Positions 1 to 13,500 of a stretch of DNA of 64,000 nt are shown here, one piece after another. Origin of the DNA: Siphonodentalium dalli (Eukaryota > Mollusca > Scaphopoda > Gadilida > Siphonodentaliidae). Every line of letters starts with the position of its first letter. The stretch's first letter is position 1. The stretch covers positions 78,039,980-78,103,979 of the forward strand of contig CP136063.1 of assembly GCA_032622095.1 (NCBI GenBank), given 5' to 3'. The position numbers and the translations under genes were made by a program. The notes under the pieces were generated by a model, which saw only the letters and a program-made list of their open reading frames with translations, had not been told where the DNA came from and ran no database searches.

Positions 1-240
1 ACAATTTTGTTTCAACGAAATTTTGCCGGTTTGTCAAATATCTGACACAAAAAAGCCACTTGAATTTACAGTTATATATCTTCTTCCTCAATTTGGTCCG
101 AGACCGTCTTCTCCTCGACTTTTACTGGGCCACTAAACATTATTGGTGGTGAAAAATAATAGATTTCAAAAATCGATATCTGATCACTCTGAGATTTGAT
201 TGGTGGGCTTCTCGACTGTAATCAAATATATTTTACCCCC
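1..240. repeat. Partial copy of the 50.4-50.9 kb MITE family
   Basis: Shares with 50.76-50.89 kb the run from AAAATCGATATCTGATC to ACCCCCGAAGCC. Also shares with 47.79-47.84 kb, in inverted orientation, the text around AAGCCACTTGA. No gene is seen. Confidence 0.6.
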
Positions 241-3200
241 GAAGCCAGGGTAATGGTAATTTGCAAGCGTTAATACTGATGCATCTTTAATATATACCCA
301 TAGTTGGCAGATAACGTATAAATACGTTTTATCGCATACGGTTCTTTGAATTTTGGACGTCTGACAAGTCGAAACTTGAGGAAACTCATTATATATATAT
401 ATATATATATATTTCTATATCACATGAAACCCCTATTATATCATTAAAAAGCCATTACGTATTTCTTTATATCTCATATATTATATCGTACAGTGAAAAA
501 TAAGCGCGTGCTTCGCGGGATACTTGACATCGCGTCAACAAAATTACCGCGCTGATTAATACTATTTCGAAAAGCCGCGCATGAGACCAACACCAGACAT
601 TGCAATATGATTTCTTTGTTTACTAAAGTTAAATTATTGTCCAACTTCGTTGCAATAACGAAAATATGCGCAAAAACAGAGGCAAATTGGGGGACTATAT
701 TTTTTTTTACCAGTCAGAGCGCCGGATACTAGTCGTATATGGTTGTGAATCGTCTCAGCCAACGCTATTTTTCAGCTTCTTTTAATAATTTTGATTTGTT
801 AAAAAGGCATATAGTTTTTTTCATGTGACATAAAAGATGTTTAACTCGTTATGTTGTGATATCAGATTTTATGAAACTCGTTTGATAAATTTGATTCACA
901 ACTCGTCTACGACTCATTGTGAATCAAACTTATCAAACTCGTTTCATAAAATCTTATTTGCCAACATTACGAGTTGGAGATCCTCTATATATATATATAG
1001 AGGATTGGGCCCCTGTGTACGCTTCCAACATATCTTATTCTTTTATATATAGAGATAATATTTATGATGCTATACTTCAATATATCCATGTGCAGATAGG
1101 TTCACATTGGACCTAAATATTGACATTGGTTCATATTGGACTTATTTGACTCTGGAATAAGCCCATAGTGGACTTATACCCGTTATTCCTTTGGATGGCG
1201 CGGGCCACACTGAAAACACACATATAAAGAGCGTACATCTGGTGCTGCAACATATCCTTGTACAAATCGGTTCATATTGGACATAAATATTCACATAGAC
1301 CTATTTGATTCTGAAATAGGCCCATTGTGAGCTTATTTAAAAAAAAAAACAATTTATTTATTTAATTCATTTTGTTTTTTAATCAAATTTTTTAAAAGTT
1401 AACGCCGTTATAACCTCCGCCAGGGCACCTCGAGTTTCCACACCAAATTTGATTTAAATAGAACCAGCAGTCTGGGAAATAAATCGAGACAGACAGATCC
1501 TACTCTTGTTATATAGAGATATATATCAAACCACTATGTATACCTTCCCCATGCTCGAGATAAAATGAGATCTAACCTGCATGAACCCATTCATGAAAGG
1601 TTTTGATAATCAGATATCTACTTTGAAAGGAGACGTATAGGTAATGACAACTATTTTGTAAATAGTGTACATATGTTCGTAAACTCTTAGTTCATGTTAA
1701 TTCATGATTGATTCATTGAAGCATTCATTCACAGACATTGTGTTATCGACTTCGATTTATCACGTTTCGACTTCATGAATTTAGACACACAATGATCAGT
1801 TATTATTTCGTTGCTCGATGGTGATGATTATTAAAGGGGTTCAATGCCGAGAAAGTGGAGTTCATGCGAAATAACGTAAAAGTTTGTAAAACGGCGATCA
1901 TATACAATTACATGATAAACTTTGTTTTTAAAGACTTATTATACTTGTTCGGATGTATGAAACTGATAAGTTAGTACTCAACATTATGCAAACCTGAGGA
2001 ATATAGCATTATACTAAGATCTCCGAAAATTTAAAAGAAATCGACCATACAAATATCGTCTGAACTACGCTCAATTGTAAATATTTACATCTGAATTCGG
2101 GACGCAAAAATCCGCGACAAACAAACAAAAATGATTTCGCCATTCGCGGAGTCATTGTATTTAATTAACATAATCAGATGATGGTGCTTATGTTGTTAAT
2201 TTGGATTAATATTCGTAAAAATAACTACTTTGATCAGGATTGCTCTCAATTTCTATTTGATCACCCTATCGGAGTGTTTGAGATTTCGTGTGTCAAACTA
2301 TTGGTATGTCAACATTACGGTTACAGTGAAATTACCCATAAAATTAAGTACCTTTTGTCCAATAAGATACCAAAGTTTAATCAAAACGTCGCGGTAAACA
2401 TTGTAAACGTCAAATCATTGAAAAATGTTCTGAAAATCATATTTATACTAAAATAGTTCAACTTGGTACACACTTGACAATGCGTGTTAACAAATCACTG
2501 TAACAGTTTTTGTTTGCAATAGAATGGGTATAGGGCGCAAAATTTCGTTATTAAAGAACTATCAATAATGAATAAAAGAACACTTAAATTTATCTATTTC
2601 GTTGTGGGGTATATTGGAATCAGCTTGCCCGTTTGTCCGTATATCGATCTGACAGTCCGTCCGTGTACGAAACTTCACCCACCGAGTTTATATTCCTACA
2701 TTTACCGGTCATTTTTATGAAAACTGATTCATATATTTACCACCATGAGAACCAGCATGACTGTAATTATGGACTCGTTCGGGTGTTCAGTGGAGTTATT
2801 ATTCCCCTTTATCGACTTGGACGTTTGTTGTTCAACATATATAATATGATCCCAACTTGTACTCCTTCGTTTCCTGGTAAATTTGTATTAACTTAACTCA
2901 TGTAAATGGAACCTGTACATCTACGATTATGAGCTTGGTTTGACATTATTGGTATGGTTTATCGCCTTTTCAACTTAGAAATTTCTTGGGACATATACAT
3001 ATATAATCCCCCCTGCTTGTATTAGTATAATTTCTTGCTTAATTGTTATCAATCCCGACACATGCAGATTACCATGCACGGGAACCTGTACATCTGCAAT
3101 AATGAGGTTTCACGAATCGTTTGAACAGCATTGCTGTTCTTTTGTACTTCAAACATATGTTAGTATGGCTATTCTTAATTATATATGTAACCAAACTGCA

Positions 3201-4406
3201 AATGGTCTCAATGATCTTAGTGTGAGTTTTTCCATGATTTGACGAGTGGCGGTAAATTGTCGGGCGGACAGTTGGGTATCCGGGCATCTGAGTGGGTTAC
3301 TCTAATCGTCGATAACTTAGCCGTTTATGGATAAATATTGTAAATATTTGGTAAGTTAGTTTTAGCCATGTGCGTAATTCAATTCAGTTTATTCTGTTAA
3401 TCGATATGTGGATATTACAGACAAAATATATATGACATCAAGATATTCAATTGTGACATATTATAATAACAATAAATTTCACACGAAGAATTATACATGA
3501 GTGATTATATACTTGGTAAGTTTCCGTTCGGTTGATGATTTCAGGTACTGTGGGCGGGGAATTTGTAGTCGGGGATTTATATATAGATATTTTAATCTGG
3601 TCTGTCCGACTTTCTTACCAGAGTTATGACCCTTGTTAATTGATGGCAATTCTATGGCCGCTAGTGCGATAACTTGACAAACAACAACCGATCCTATTTA
3701 TAGTTGGTATATGGATCATATCACAACAATATCTCAATCGAGTTCGAAAACCAGGTTAGTCCGATATTTTGACCTGATGTATGACCGTTATATATACTTT
3801 GTCTCAAATTGTCTGCGTTAGCTATTTTACGATTGTTTGCGCGATAACTTGAATGAATGTCAACCTATATATGCCATTCTTATTTGGTATATGGATCTTC
3901 CACAACAATATCTCGAAACAAAATTGTGAATGTCAACCAATTTGAAACTCTTTTCTGACAGATTTTCTCTTTTAGGCAAACAAAAACTCTAGACCCGGCC
4001 ATCTTGGATGCGCAACCCTTCTTTTTAAAATTATTATTGTTGGTGCACATGTTCGCGTCTTGTGTGTGTTGTTTTTACTTGCAAATGAAGTTGACTGTTA
4101 ATAACCTATCGACTATTTGTGTGTCAATGCGGAATTCAGGGAATGATCTTCTTTTATGTGAATTGACTTCACGTGATTTTGATGACCTAGATCTATACCG
4201 GTGTTATCGGTGGACTTTACGATAAGAATGATATATTCTGATTCAAAATAAAATCAATGACGGCATGTGGTTTACGGCTGTCGGTGACATCGGGTTACGT
4301 GAAAACTGTCCATCTAATGTATACACAGGAACGAGATATACCGCCGCTCTGTTACGCCAATACCACCAGCACGTTTACACCCCTTATCTAGCTTGCCATT
4401 TTTCAG
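241..4406. other. Upstream flank of the receptor gene, noncoding
   Basis: No supported gene. It holds an (AT)n run near 391-412, a 91-bp palindrome (864-954), two related 'ggttcatattgga' repeats (about 1084-1335, related to 16.47-16.64 kb), and a repeat at 1.97-2.3 kb whose parts recur at 26.8 and 33.2 kb. Two similar blocks about 180 bp apart lie near 3.66 and 3.84 kb. A hydrophobic frame at 4004-4090 resembles a signal peptide but opens with TTG. Confidence 0.55.
864..954. repeat. Palindrome, about 38-bp arms
   Basis: Left arm 864-901 (starts AGATTTTATGAAACTCG) is the near-exact reverse complement of 917-954, around a 15-bp loop. Likely a small fold-back element; no target duplication identified. 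Confidence 0.8.
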
Positions 4407-4576
4407 CTGGTGACCCCAGCAGGCTAACAGACTCAGATGTACCACGCGTTTCTGACGAACAACGACTTCTGAAATATTTGATGAATGGTTACGACAGGAA
4501 TGTGCGTCCTGTGTACAGGAGCGCCGACGCAGTTAACGTCAGTCTGGGATTCAGTCTAACGCAGATATTCGACGTT
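4407..4576 (+). CDS. nAChR exon: mature N-terminus
   Basis: Encodes the start of the ligand-binding domain ([20 protein letters not shown], then [11 protein letters not shown]) and ends at donor GTGAGT in phase 0. The 3' boundary is secure. The 5' boundary is inferred from a good acceptor (pyrimidines then TTTTTCAG, ending at 4406). The frame stays open back to an ATG at 4265, so a longer exon is possible, but that extension has no signal-peptide character. Confidence 0.82.
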
Positions 4577-7500
4577 GTGAGTTTTAGGTCATTTTATTTT
4601 CAACAGGTTTAGATTGAAAAAATTCAAATTTTGCCGCCAAGCACAGCATCCTATAATATTCCTTAATGTCAGCTGATCGACCGTGTTCGCATACCACCGA
4701 GTAGAGCCCGAAGCCGCCATCGCAAGCCGCCGCCGTCAGCCATATTGGCCACAAGCCGCCGCCAGCCATATTATCGCTAACGCCAGCCACATTTAAAAAT
4801 CTCCGCCACCGGAATTGTAAAATGGCTGAGCCATGTGCATGGGCTTATATGTCAAGCACAACTGTACTGTGAATCGCAAAGAACTAAACCACATTACCTA
4901 ATATTGGCATATACTCACATGGACACGGCATGGTTGTTATATTATCAGAACACCGGCCCCCTTAGTGTGGAATAGACTATCCCAATGCATGCTTTCATAT
5001 AACTGAATGAGCGCATCCATTCGGTATTGAAAGGGTTAAAATATAAATTGTTTATATCGACAACACAGTCTCGGACATCGCTGGCATTTGTCAATATATA
5101 ATACACATAAGAATAGAAAATAGTTTGAAATATTATATATCATTACTATCGGGTTCATCATTCAATGATGCATGCATATATCGCAAGATGGCAGTGATGG
5201 TAGCAGTCTGAAGTCGACAGAAGTCCCAAATGTAACTTCTCATACCGATTAGATGGGAAACTACATATAGTATATCCATACCAGTCCTTCGTGAATTTTC
5301 GCCATAATGGAAAAGCCCAACATCAAAAGATTACGTGTGGTCTGGAATTCTACGGGTTCACCACAAACGCTAAATAAAAACGGCGTCTATAACCGGTAAC
5401 AGGGGATTAGGAACGTTTCGGACACGAGAATACGCTGAATGACAACATCTCAGCCGGCTCAGCCGCCATATTTCGTCAGCCACGAACGTCGTGACTGAGC
5501 CGGCTTAGCTAGTTAACCAGCCACGAAAATCGGTTGAGCCAGCCATGAAAACTATTTGTCGTGGCTTCGGGGTCTACCACCGAGTTTCCATTGTTATATA
5601 TACCCATGAGTTGCTACCTTATTTAATACTGACTATAGAATTGCATATTTCAAGAATGACTGACGGGTAAAGAACCCGTTGTGGAATGATACACGGACTT
5701 TCTTGGTCACATAACAAAGCTGCCTCACTGCTGGATTATATATTCCCGTCGCGGGCATATATTGGTATGGTATATATGTGTGTGCTTGACTGTCACTTTT
5801 TTCGGTTAGATTTGTTCAATCTAAACCACTCTGTCATCCTATCCATGTATTGGGACCTATAATTCCGGCTGGTGCATGCATGGCAACTATATTACATGGC
5901 CAACGGATGCCGATAAGACCACCCAGTCAAGGGCTATACATAAATCTACTTAAAACGTACACAGCTTTAAGAAGGCATTTGCAGACCTATATTTTGTTTA
6001 GGAAAAATCACCATAAAAATAATAATGTCTGAGCATATGAATCTGTATTGATTATTTATGTCTGTCATATTATCGAAAACGTGGTTGAATAATAATTATG
6101 TTGTTTTGGTCCTTTTACCCGACAAAAAAAATGGTCCTGCAAATGGCTGCCTAAAATAAGCAATGAAAATGTTTTATTTTTCTCGCGGACAGTCATGATT
6201 TCAGACTGTAGAGTGAGTGCATACCCTAGTTGGGTTCATAGTGAAGATAATGCAGTGTGTGTGTGTTTTTGTTTTTGTTTTTGTTTTTTTTTAATATTTC
6301 CTGTCAACCTGTCTTTCGACCTACATGAAAAAGGGTTGTTTTTATTTTTTTTCTTATTTCGAACATATTGCGAGGGTAAACACGTGCTGTGTTAAAAAAT
6401 ATAGCATTCATTGGTTATAAAGGATAATGATTTTTCCCTTCAAATTGATTGTTTGAAATTGAGATTTTTTTTTAATTCACGAATGGTGCGCCTCCTTGAA
6501 AGAATTTGTAAGTAATGTATATGACATATATGGGCATTTTTCAAAAAATGTGGCCGATTTGGGTATTCAAGAATCAAAAACAATTTTCAACGAGAGAAAA
6601 TATTTTAGCCGCTTTTCGTGGTTGAGGGTATCCAGTAGATCCGAGGATAGTAAAATGCAACCTTAATCACCCCTATATTCTGTCCGAATCAGGTCAAATG
6701 ACGATGCACACACACCTAGTGTCCCTACTGTTGCCATTATGTTTTTCAATGTAAATATGAATTTGAGTGATATAGAGGTGGAAAATAACAATTTGCAACA
6801 TGTGCATTGTGTGGTAATCAGAATTTGCAAAAATAAACACCAAAATATTATGAGTATAACGAGTTATGATAATGTATATGTGATATGCATAAATTTCCGA
6901 TATCCAGGTATCGAGTTTTCTCGACCTGGAATGATGTTCATTTCTGTTTGATTATGGCCATATATTTTCCGAAGATTAAGGTAAATACTCCACAATTCTA
7001 ACGGGATGAGGGAATCCAATTCAAATTAATCTCGATACGACAGAAAAACTCGACGGTAACAGATGGGACAAGCCAGTAACATGAGAGACACTTGACGTAA
7101 CAGAAGGGACAGTTTTATTATGAACATACTTGGGGAAACATTATTTCCAACAATAAAACAAAATGTCACTTTCCATAAGTGAACGAGACCCAACTGAACC
7201 AAATGCGTACCAGACCTGGAAACAAAATGTATTAAACGATAGTCTGATGCATATTAGCCTATCATTTGGTAACAGGAAGGACTGGTAGTAACATGAAGGA
7301 CACACACATACCAAATGTGACCAACAACACAATATAGTATGCGACCCGGCATAGGATAACCAAAAGCTAACGTTGTGATCGTCAAATATAGGTGCAGTTG
7401 ATGAAATTTATGACATACATGCCGCAATTGGTCTCCGGTAACAGGAAGGACATTAGCTTATTATAACTATAGCATATTGGCAATTCATATTTGTTGTCAG

Positions 7501-10500
7501 ACTATAACCGTGGATTTATTTTTCGTATGATGTATTATTGCAGAACTGTGTGACAATTTTAACTATAAACAGAGATCACATACTGGTAATGGCATATTGA
7601 TACAATACAGAGTGACAATAAGCAAGACACACATGAACATTGTGTTTAAATATAGTATTGAAATGATAATACAATAATACCTTTCGCACGATGTTCATTG
7701 ACACACTGCGCAAAATGTGATAAATTACCTTCGTCCGACGCATACATGCGTACATCTGTCGTATCGTGAACAAAATACGTTTTGTTTGAAATTCCACTGT
7801 AATCAGGGGGAGGGGTCAGAAAAACATTTCCGGACGCTAGGCGCTTTTTTTTTTATTTTTCTGCTCTGTTGGTACTCACCACCCCCTAATTTTTGTCCCA
7901 TTCTGTGATAGAGATCCACCCCTCCAAACTGCTTCAAATGACTATTTACTCAGTTCTCATGATCTTATCTGATCAATGTTCCATATAATGATTATAGAAG
8001 CATTCCTTCTTTTATTTACCAACAAGACTGTAATGTTTCAAAACAAGTCTCCAATAAATGTGATCTGTATGGTATGCTGATGGATTGACATTTAAAGTCC
8101 AAGATGGCAATGTTTGTTTGAAACAAATTTTGGGGAAAACATGGAGGCTCCCATCTAGAGGTGACTTCGAAGATCCATGTGAAGTTTGGTGACGATTGGA
8201 TGAGAAATGTAACCTGCAAAGTGCGCTAAAGGATTTGGTCATACAAAGAGTAAAATCCAAGATGGCTGCCAGCGGCCATAATTTTCATAAAAAAGTCATT
8301 CAAATTTGGCAACTCTCATCTAGAGGTGACCCTAGATATATATACCGAATATCGTTGAAATCGGTCAAAGTTTGTTCTAACACCTTTGTTTTATTTTATT
8401 ATGGTTTTAAGAATATTCTATTTTTATTTGAAGAGTTCAGTGAAGAGTTTACATTTTTTTAAGAATCTATTTTTGTGTTGTTTTCATTTATATCAGGTTG
8501 AATAAATAATTTTTATTAAAACTATTTAAATCTGAGCCTTTCCGTGTCAATGTGCATTGATAGATCCTTGATGAAAACATTTAGCAAGCTGACCTTTTTA
8601 TTGCCACTTGGTGTCATCCCTCATTATTAACTGATGGTGAACTCAAACCCCCCTACCAAGAGTTAAGTACATACCTATTACATACATGTAATAGAAGCAT
8701 TCTTAAAACCTTTTGGCCCATCATTTTGAAGACAATTGACTCGAGGAAAAAAATTACAGGGCCAGGAAAAAATGTGTCAGTCGGGCTGCTGAAAGATTCA
8801 CCCATCCACCCGCTTAGTGTTCGAAACAAAATTGCACCCCCCCACCTGCTGTAACTGGCTTTAAAATAGATTTTGATTTGGTTACTAGACAGGTTTAGAT
8901 TGAACAACTTCTGACTTCTGCAGCATGGCAGGTGGTCATGTACAATGGTAGTGCACCTTTTACTACTAGTATGTTGATAGCTAATATTCAGTTAACACCG
9001 TTTGCTCATTGCTATTTGTTTACACACGAGTAGCGGTCTCGTTAAATACTGATTATAGTAAACTCTGTATATTTCGTGTATGTCGTAGATGAATAATGGA
9101 ATCGCTGCGGAATGATGGAGATACTTTGTTTGGAATTAGAATATAGTACCTCACAATTAAATGACTTTTCACATACATGTACCTTGTGCATGACCGCAGT
9201 AATTCAATTTCGTGAGTTTTTGAAATCATAGCATATCAGCAGGTCAACCAGCATCATAGCATATTAGCAGGACCACTTGATCAGGTGTGTGTCTATATCT
9301 GACAGTTTACACGGGTTTGTGTTGGGCATGGGAATTGGCCCTAAGTGAATTTATGTGAAAACTGTTTGATCATTGCATTCTCAATCAAGTATAATAGAAA
9401 ACATTCTATATCAAAATGAGTGTGTTGAAGAAATAAGTGGAAGGCGTTCTGCAAGGAAATACAAATATATATCAATTCACTGGCAAAAATAACAACTGTG
9501 TAATATATTGTCACTGCTGTTACCGCAATGTCCCTCCTGTTACCACATCCAGCATTATCTGACTGAGACATGAATGATGAGTAAAATCTGTGAAAATATT
9601 GATGTTAAAAGACAGGAACCAGAGCATGGTGATGTCAAAATCATTACGACATGCAAACTAATACTTACTCATGCTATTTTTTAAAACTTTGTCCATGCTG
9701 TTACCAAAGTGTTCCCTACTGTTACAATTTAAAAGGTAACAGTAGGGACGATAACAGTAGGGATGTTTCGGGTTTATAAAGGGGATTCCCACAGGTCGTC
9801 CATTGTTATGTAACAAACTGTATGTGTTGCCTCACGGGGATCACATTGGACAAAACTAAGAAGAGAAACATTTGTGAAATAACAAACTCACAGACCTGTA
9901 TCTATCGGTAACAGTAGTGACACACTCCCAATGTACTCACCTGTCTGGTGAATGATACTGTCAATTACGGGCAAATTAATTGTACCGACCAGCGGATAAC
10001 AGTTGTTTAGCCATGTAGTATAGTCGTTGTGGTGATTTTGGAGGGTGAACGTAGAAAAAATTGTTATAAAGCCAGTGTTGGTGTCATTTTGACCGGAAAT
10101 GTTTGGACAACAATATATCCAGGACGTTTCGTCATTATGCCACAAAATTTCGTAATGCAGATAAATACAAACAGTTTACTTGTGTTAGCTCGCAAACCAC
10201 TAATGCGTGGCAAGTTCGCATGGATAATTGTCATATGATGATACGACAACATGACCCACCACAGTGTAAGCCATATTTGCATCCACCAATAAAGAGGGTT
10301 GAGTAAAATACCATACATAAAGAGCGTTTTGTGAGCGTTGGAGGAAAACACCACAATAAGCCATGCGTGCGCTCCAGTGATAAAGCACGTTATCATAGAA
10401 CGACATAACGCAATTCACTGCAGTTGTGCAAACCACAAGTCGCATTGTTCAGTTGTTTCTAATATATCACTTCGATTTGTATCTCTAATTGTGAAAGTTG

Positions 10501-13500
10501 TAAAAGTAGCTTTTTTAGGAGTCGGACACATGTTTCCTGTTGAAACCTAACGGTGACAACGTACGCAGGAGATTTGTTTTGGTTAATTTGATTGCTTCAT
10601 TCGTTGTTCTCGTGTTCTGTTTTATTATTGCATATTTATTCTCGCTCTATTTCATTTCTCATTGTTGATAATGGCCGACAATCGTACCTTCGGCGATGAG
10701 CTTAACCCAGCTGAAGACCTCTGTGTCATATGTGGTTTTGGTTTTGTTAATGATCCACCGATAAAGGTGGGGGCAAAATGTATTGTGACTCTCATAAGCT
10801 TTTGCAAGACACAAGATAATTTGGTGGTTTCAGAAGCGAAAAGACTACGATCTGATGCAACGCCAATCAATATAGCAGAAGACTGCTTAATATGTGGAGT
10901 TCATACAAGCACTGATGTTAGACACCCAAATAGGTCCACACCAATGAGCCAAGTAGAGACCATCCCTTTCAGGGACAAGCTCTTATAATGCTGTGCGCAT
11001 AGACAGGCTGCTTTAGCATATGACGTGGAGAAGCGCATTCAAGGTCGCATTGACTTGGTAGCAGCATAGGCCGTTTACCACCACGGATATCTGACTCGAT
11101 TCTTACAAGGCAAGGATGTGAGTCAACCCGAGACAGGAAAAGCAGGTCGAAGATCAGATCAGGGTATGAAACATTGGTTCGAAACGATTTGTAATTGGCT
11201 CGAGACAGAAGCTGGTGCTGAATTATACACTGTTAGTGAGTTACATTCCAGAATGGTTGTATACGCAGGCGAGTCAGAGGTTTATACTATTAAAAGTTTG
11301 AAAGGTAACTTAGAGGAATACTATGCAGAATTCATTTTCTTCGCCGAGGCTAAGGGACGGAAGGATGTCGTTTGTTTTCGAAATATGGCCAAATTCATTA
11401 TAAATGAAAAGTGGTACACTGATAAAAAACAGGATTTAGATGAGGAGGCAGACAGGATTGTCTTGACTGCAGCAAGAATAATGAAATCACAAATAAGGGA
11501 GGCCGATTACAGTCGCGAATCTTATCCACCCAGTGACGCTATATCTATTATTAGTCAGGGGCGAAATTGCATCCCGAATCACCTGCAAAGCCTACTAAAG
11601 ATTTTAATTCCGTCCGATGTCAAGCAGAATAGCATCGGTCATTCCATTGTATAGGGTGCTCGTCCACATTCGGTTATAACACCAACTCTGTTTGGACTGG
11701 GTGTAGAAATGGACAATGTGTTTGGTTCCAAATGGCTAGTGAACGAGTTATCCCGGTTGGGATTCTCTGTTACCCACGATGAAGTTGAGAGGTACAAGCA
11801 ATCCGTCATTCAGACCGAAACGCCCAGTCAAATACTAACTGACTATGCACGCGGTCCCTTCGTTCAGTGTGTGGCAGATAATGTCGACCACAACATAGCA
11901 ACTCTAGATGGCAAGGGGACCTTCCATGGAATGGGGATAGTTGCAATATCTGCACCCATGAATCAATCAGCACTGAACATGAAATCGCGTGTAATCATGA
12001 GACAAAAGCGGTTGAGGGTTGATGAGCTCGTGAAAAACAAAGGAGTGTCCATCTCCCAATATGTTGATGTTATTGGCAAAAGAATTTCCAATATCAAACT
12101 GAAACCTCTTCTTCATTTGGCCACATCATATACCCTCCCATGTGACCTCAGCACAGATCTGCTGTGGCACTCAGCATGCTTTTTCAGTAAGAGTGAAAAA
12201 TCTAGCGCGAACTGGTCAGGTTTCATGCAAAGTGCTTACTCACAGGACGACACTCTGACCGCTGAGAAATCAGATGTTCTGTTCCTTCCCATCATCGATC
12301 TGAATCCGTCAGATGACGATTGCATTTATTCTACACTCATTTATGTTGAGGAACAGGCACGTAGATTGAACATCCACAAGCCATGTATCACTTTCGACCA
12401 GCCGTTGTGGCTCAAGGCTGTAAATATAATAAGTTCTAAGTCGATGAACATAGTGTGTAGGCTGGGCGGATTTCACACTGTAATGAGCTTCATGGGGAGT
12501 ATCGGTTCGATGATGAAGGGGTCGGGGTTAGAAGAAGCTTTGGCGAAAGTGTACGGTCAGAAGACAGTGACCCATATGATATCTGGAAAGGCAGTGTCGA
12601 GGGCATTGCGTGGTTACTACCTAGTTGAGGCTGCGCTTTTCAATAAGTTGATAGCTGAAGTTGTCCCAGTTGAAAACGACGGCAGTTCTGCGGACATCGA
12701 ATCGGTAATGGAACAAGATGACATAGAAGCCTCACACATGCAACAGGGTGATGTGCACGTTTTTGGTGAAAACACGATGGGCAAAATGCACCAGAGTGAA
12801 ATTGACAGAATACAAAAACTGCGTGAAGAGATTGAAATTGGTGTTGTTCCTATATCCGCGGCTGCGGACTCAACTGAACTGTTGAAGGTCGAGCAATGTA
12901 TCAATTGTTATAAATCACTGCTTGTCAAAGAATCCCTCACAGCAAAATTGTGGGTGCAGTATATGGATTATGTGCAAACCCTAAGAACTTCATCCGTGCT
13001 GAGCGAACAGGGGATTGGAATCTGCATATTGTAACATTAGGGAAGATGCCGAACCTCTTCGCAGCCACTAGTCATATAAATTACGCAAAGAGCTGCAGAC
13101 TATATCTCCAAACGATGCTAGAATTACCAGTGAAGCATCCTTGGGTACATCAGTGTTTGAGGAACATGGCTTCCATGTAGCCCGTAGAAGTAGCAGAGTC
13201 TGGGCGGTGTTATCAACCGATCTTATACACTGAATAATGACGTATTGAATGCTGATGGTGGGGTTGGGAACGACGTGGTGATGATCTTTCCCCAGTCATG
13301 ACTGACCAGAATGCAGCCCCAGACGAATTGCTCAAGTTTGTACGGTGCAAGTCTAAGATGTCATAAAAAAAACATGTGACACCAATGTGTGTACATGTCG
13401 CAAACATGATCTGAAATGTGTTATCGCTTGTGGAGATTGTCGTGGAGAGGGCTGTGTGAATTCAGAAGAGGTTCTGATAGATGACGAGGGTGAGGTCTGA

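Noticed and set aside
2178-2456. 92-codon frame starting MMVLMLLIWINI, considered as a signal-peptide exon
   Set aside because: The same DNA recurs at 33.2 kb as part of a dispersed repeat.
4004-4225. Hydrophobic frame DAQPFFLKLLLLVHMFASCV resembling a nAChR signal peptide
   Set aside because: Its first codon is TTG, there is no in-frame ATG before the hydrophobic run, and no good phase-matched donor joins it to the exon at 4407. Kept only as a candidate.
10029-10445. Overlapping open frames on both strands upstream of the dead gene
   Set aside because: No domain, no homology recognised, and frames on both strands are open, as expected by chance in a low-stop stretch.
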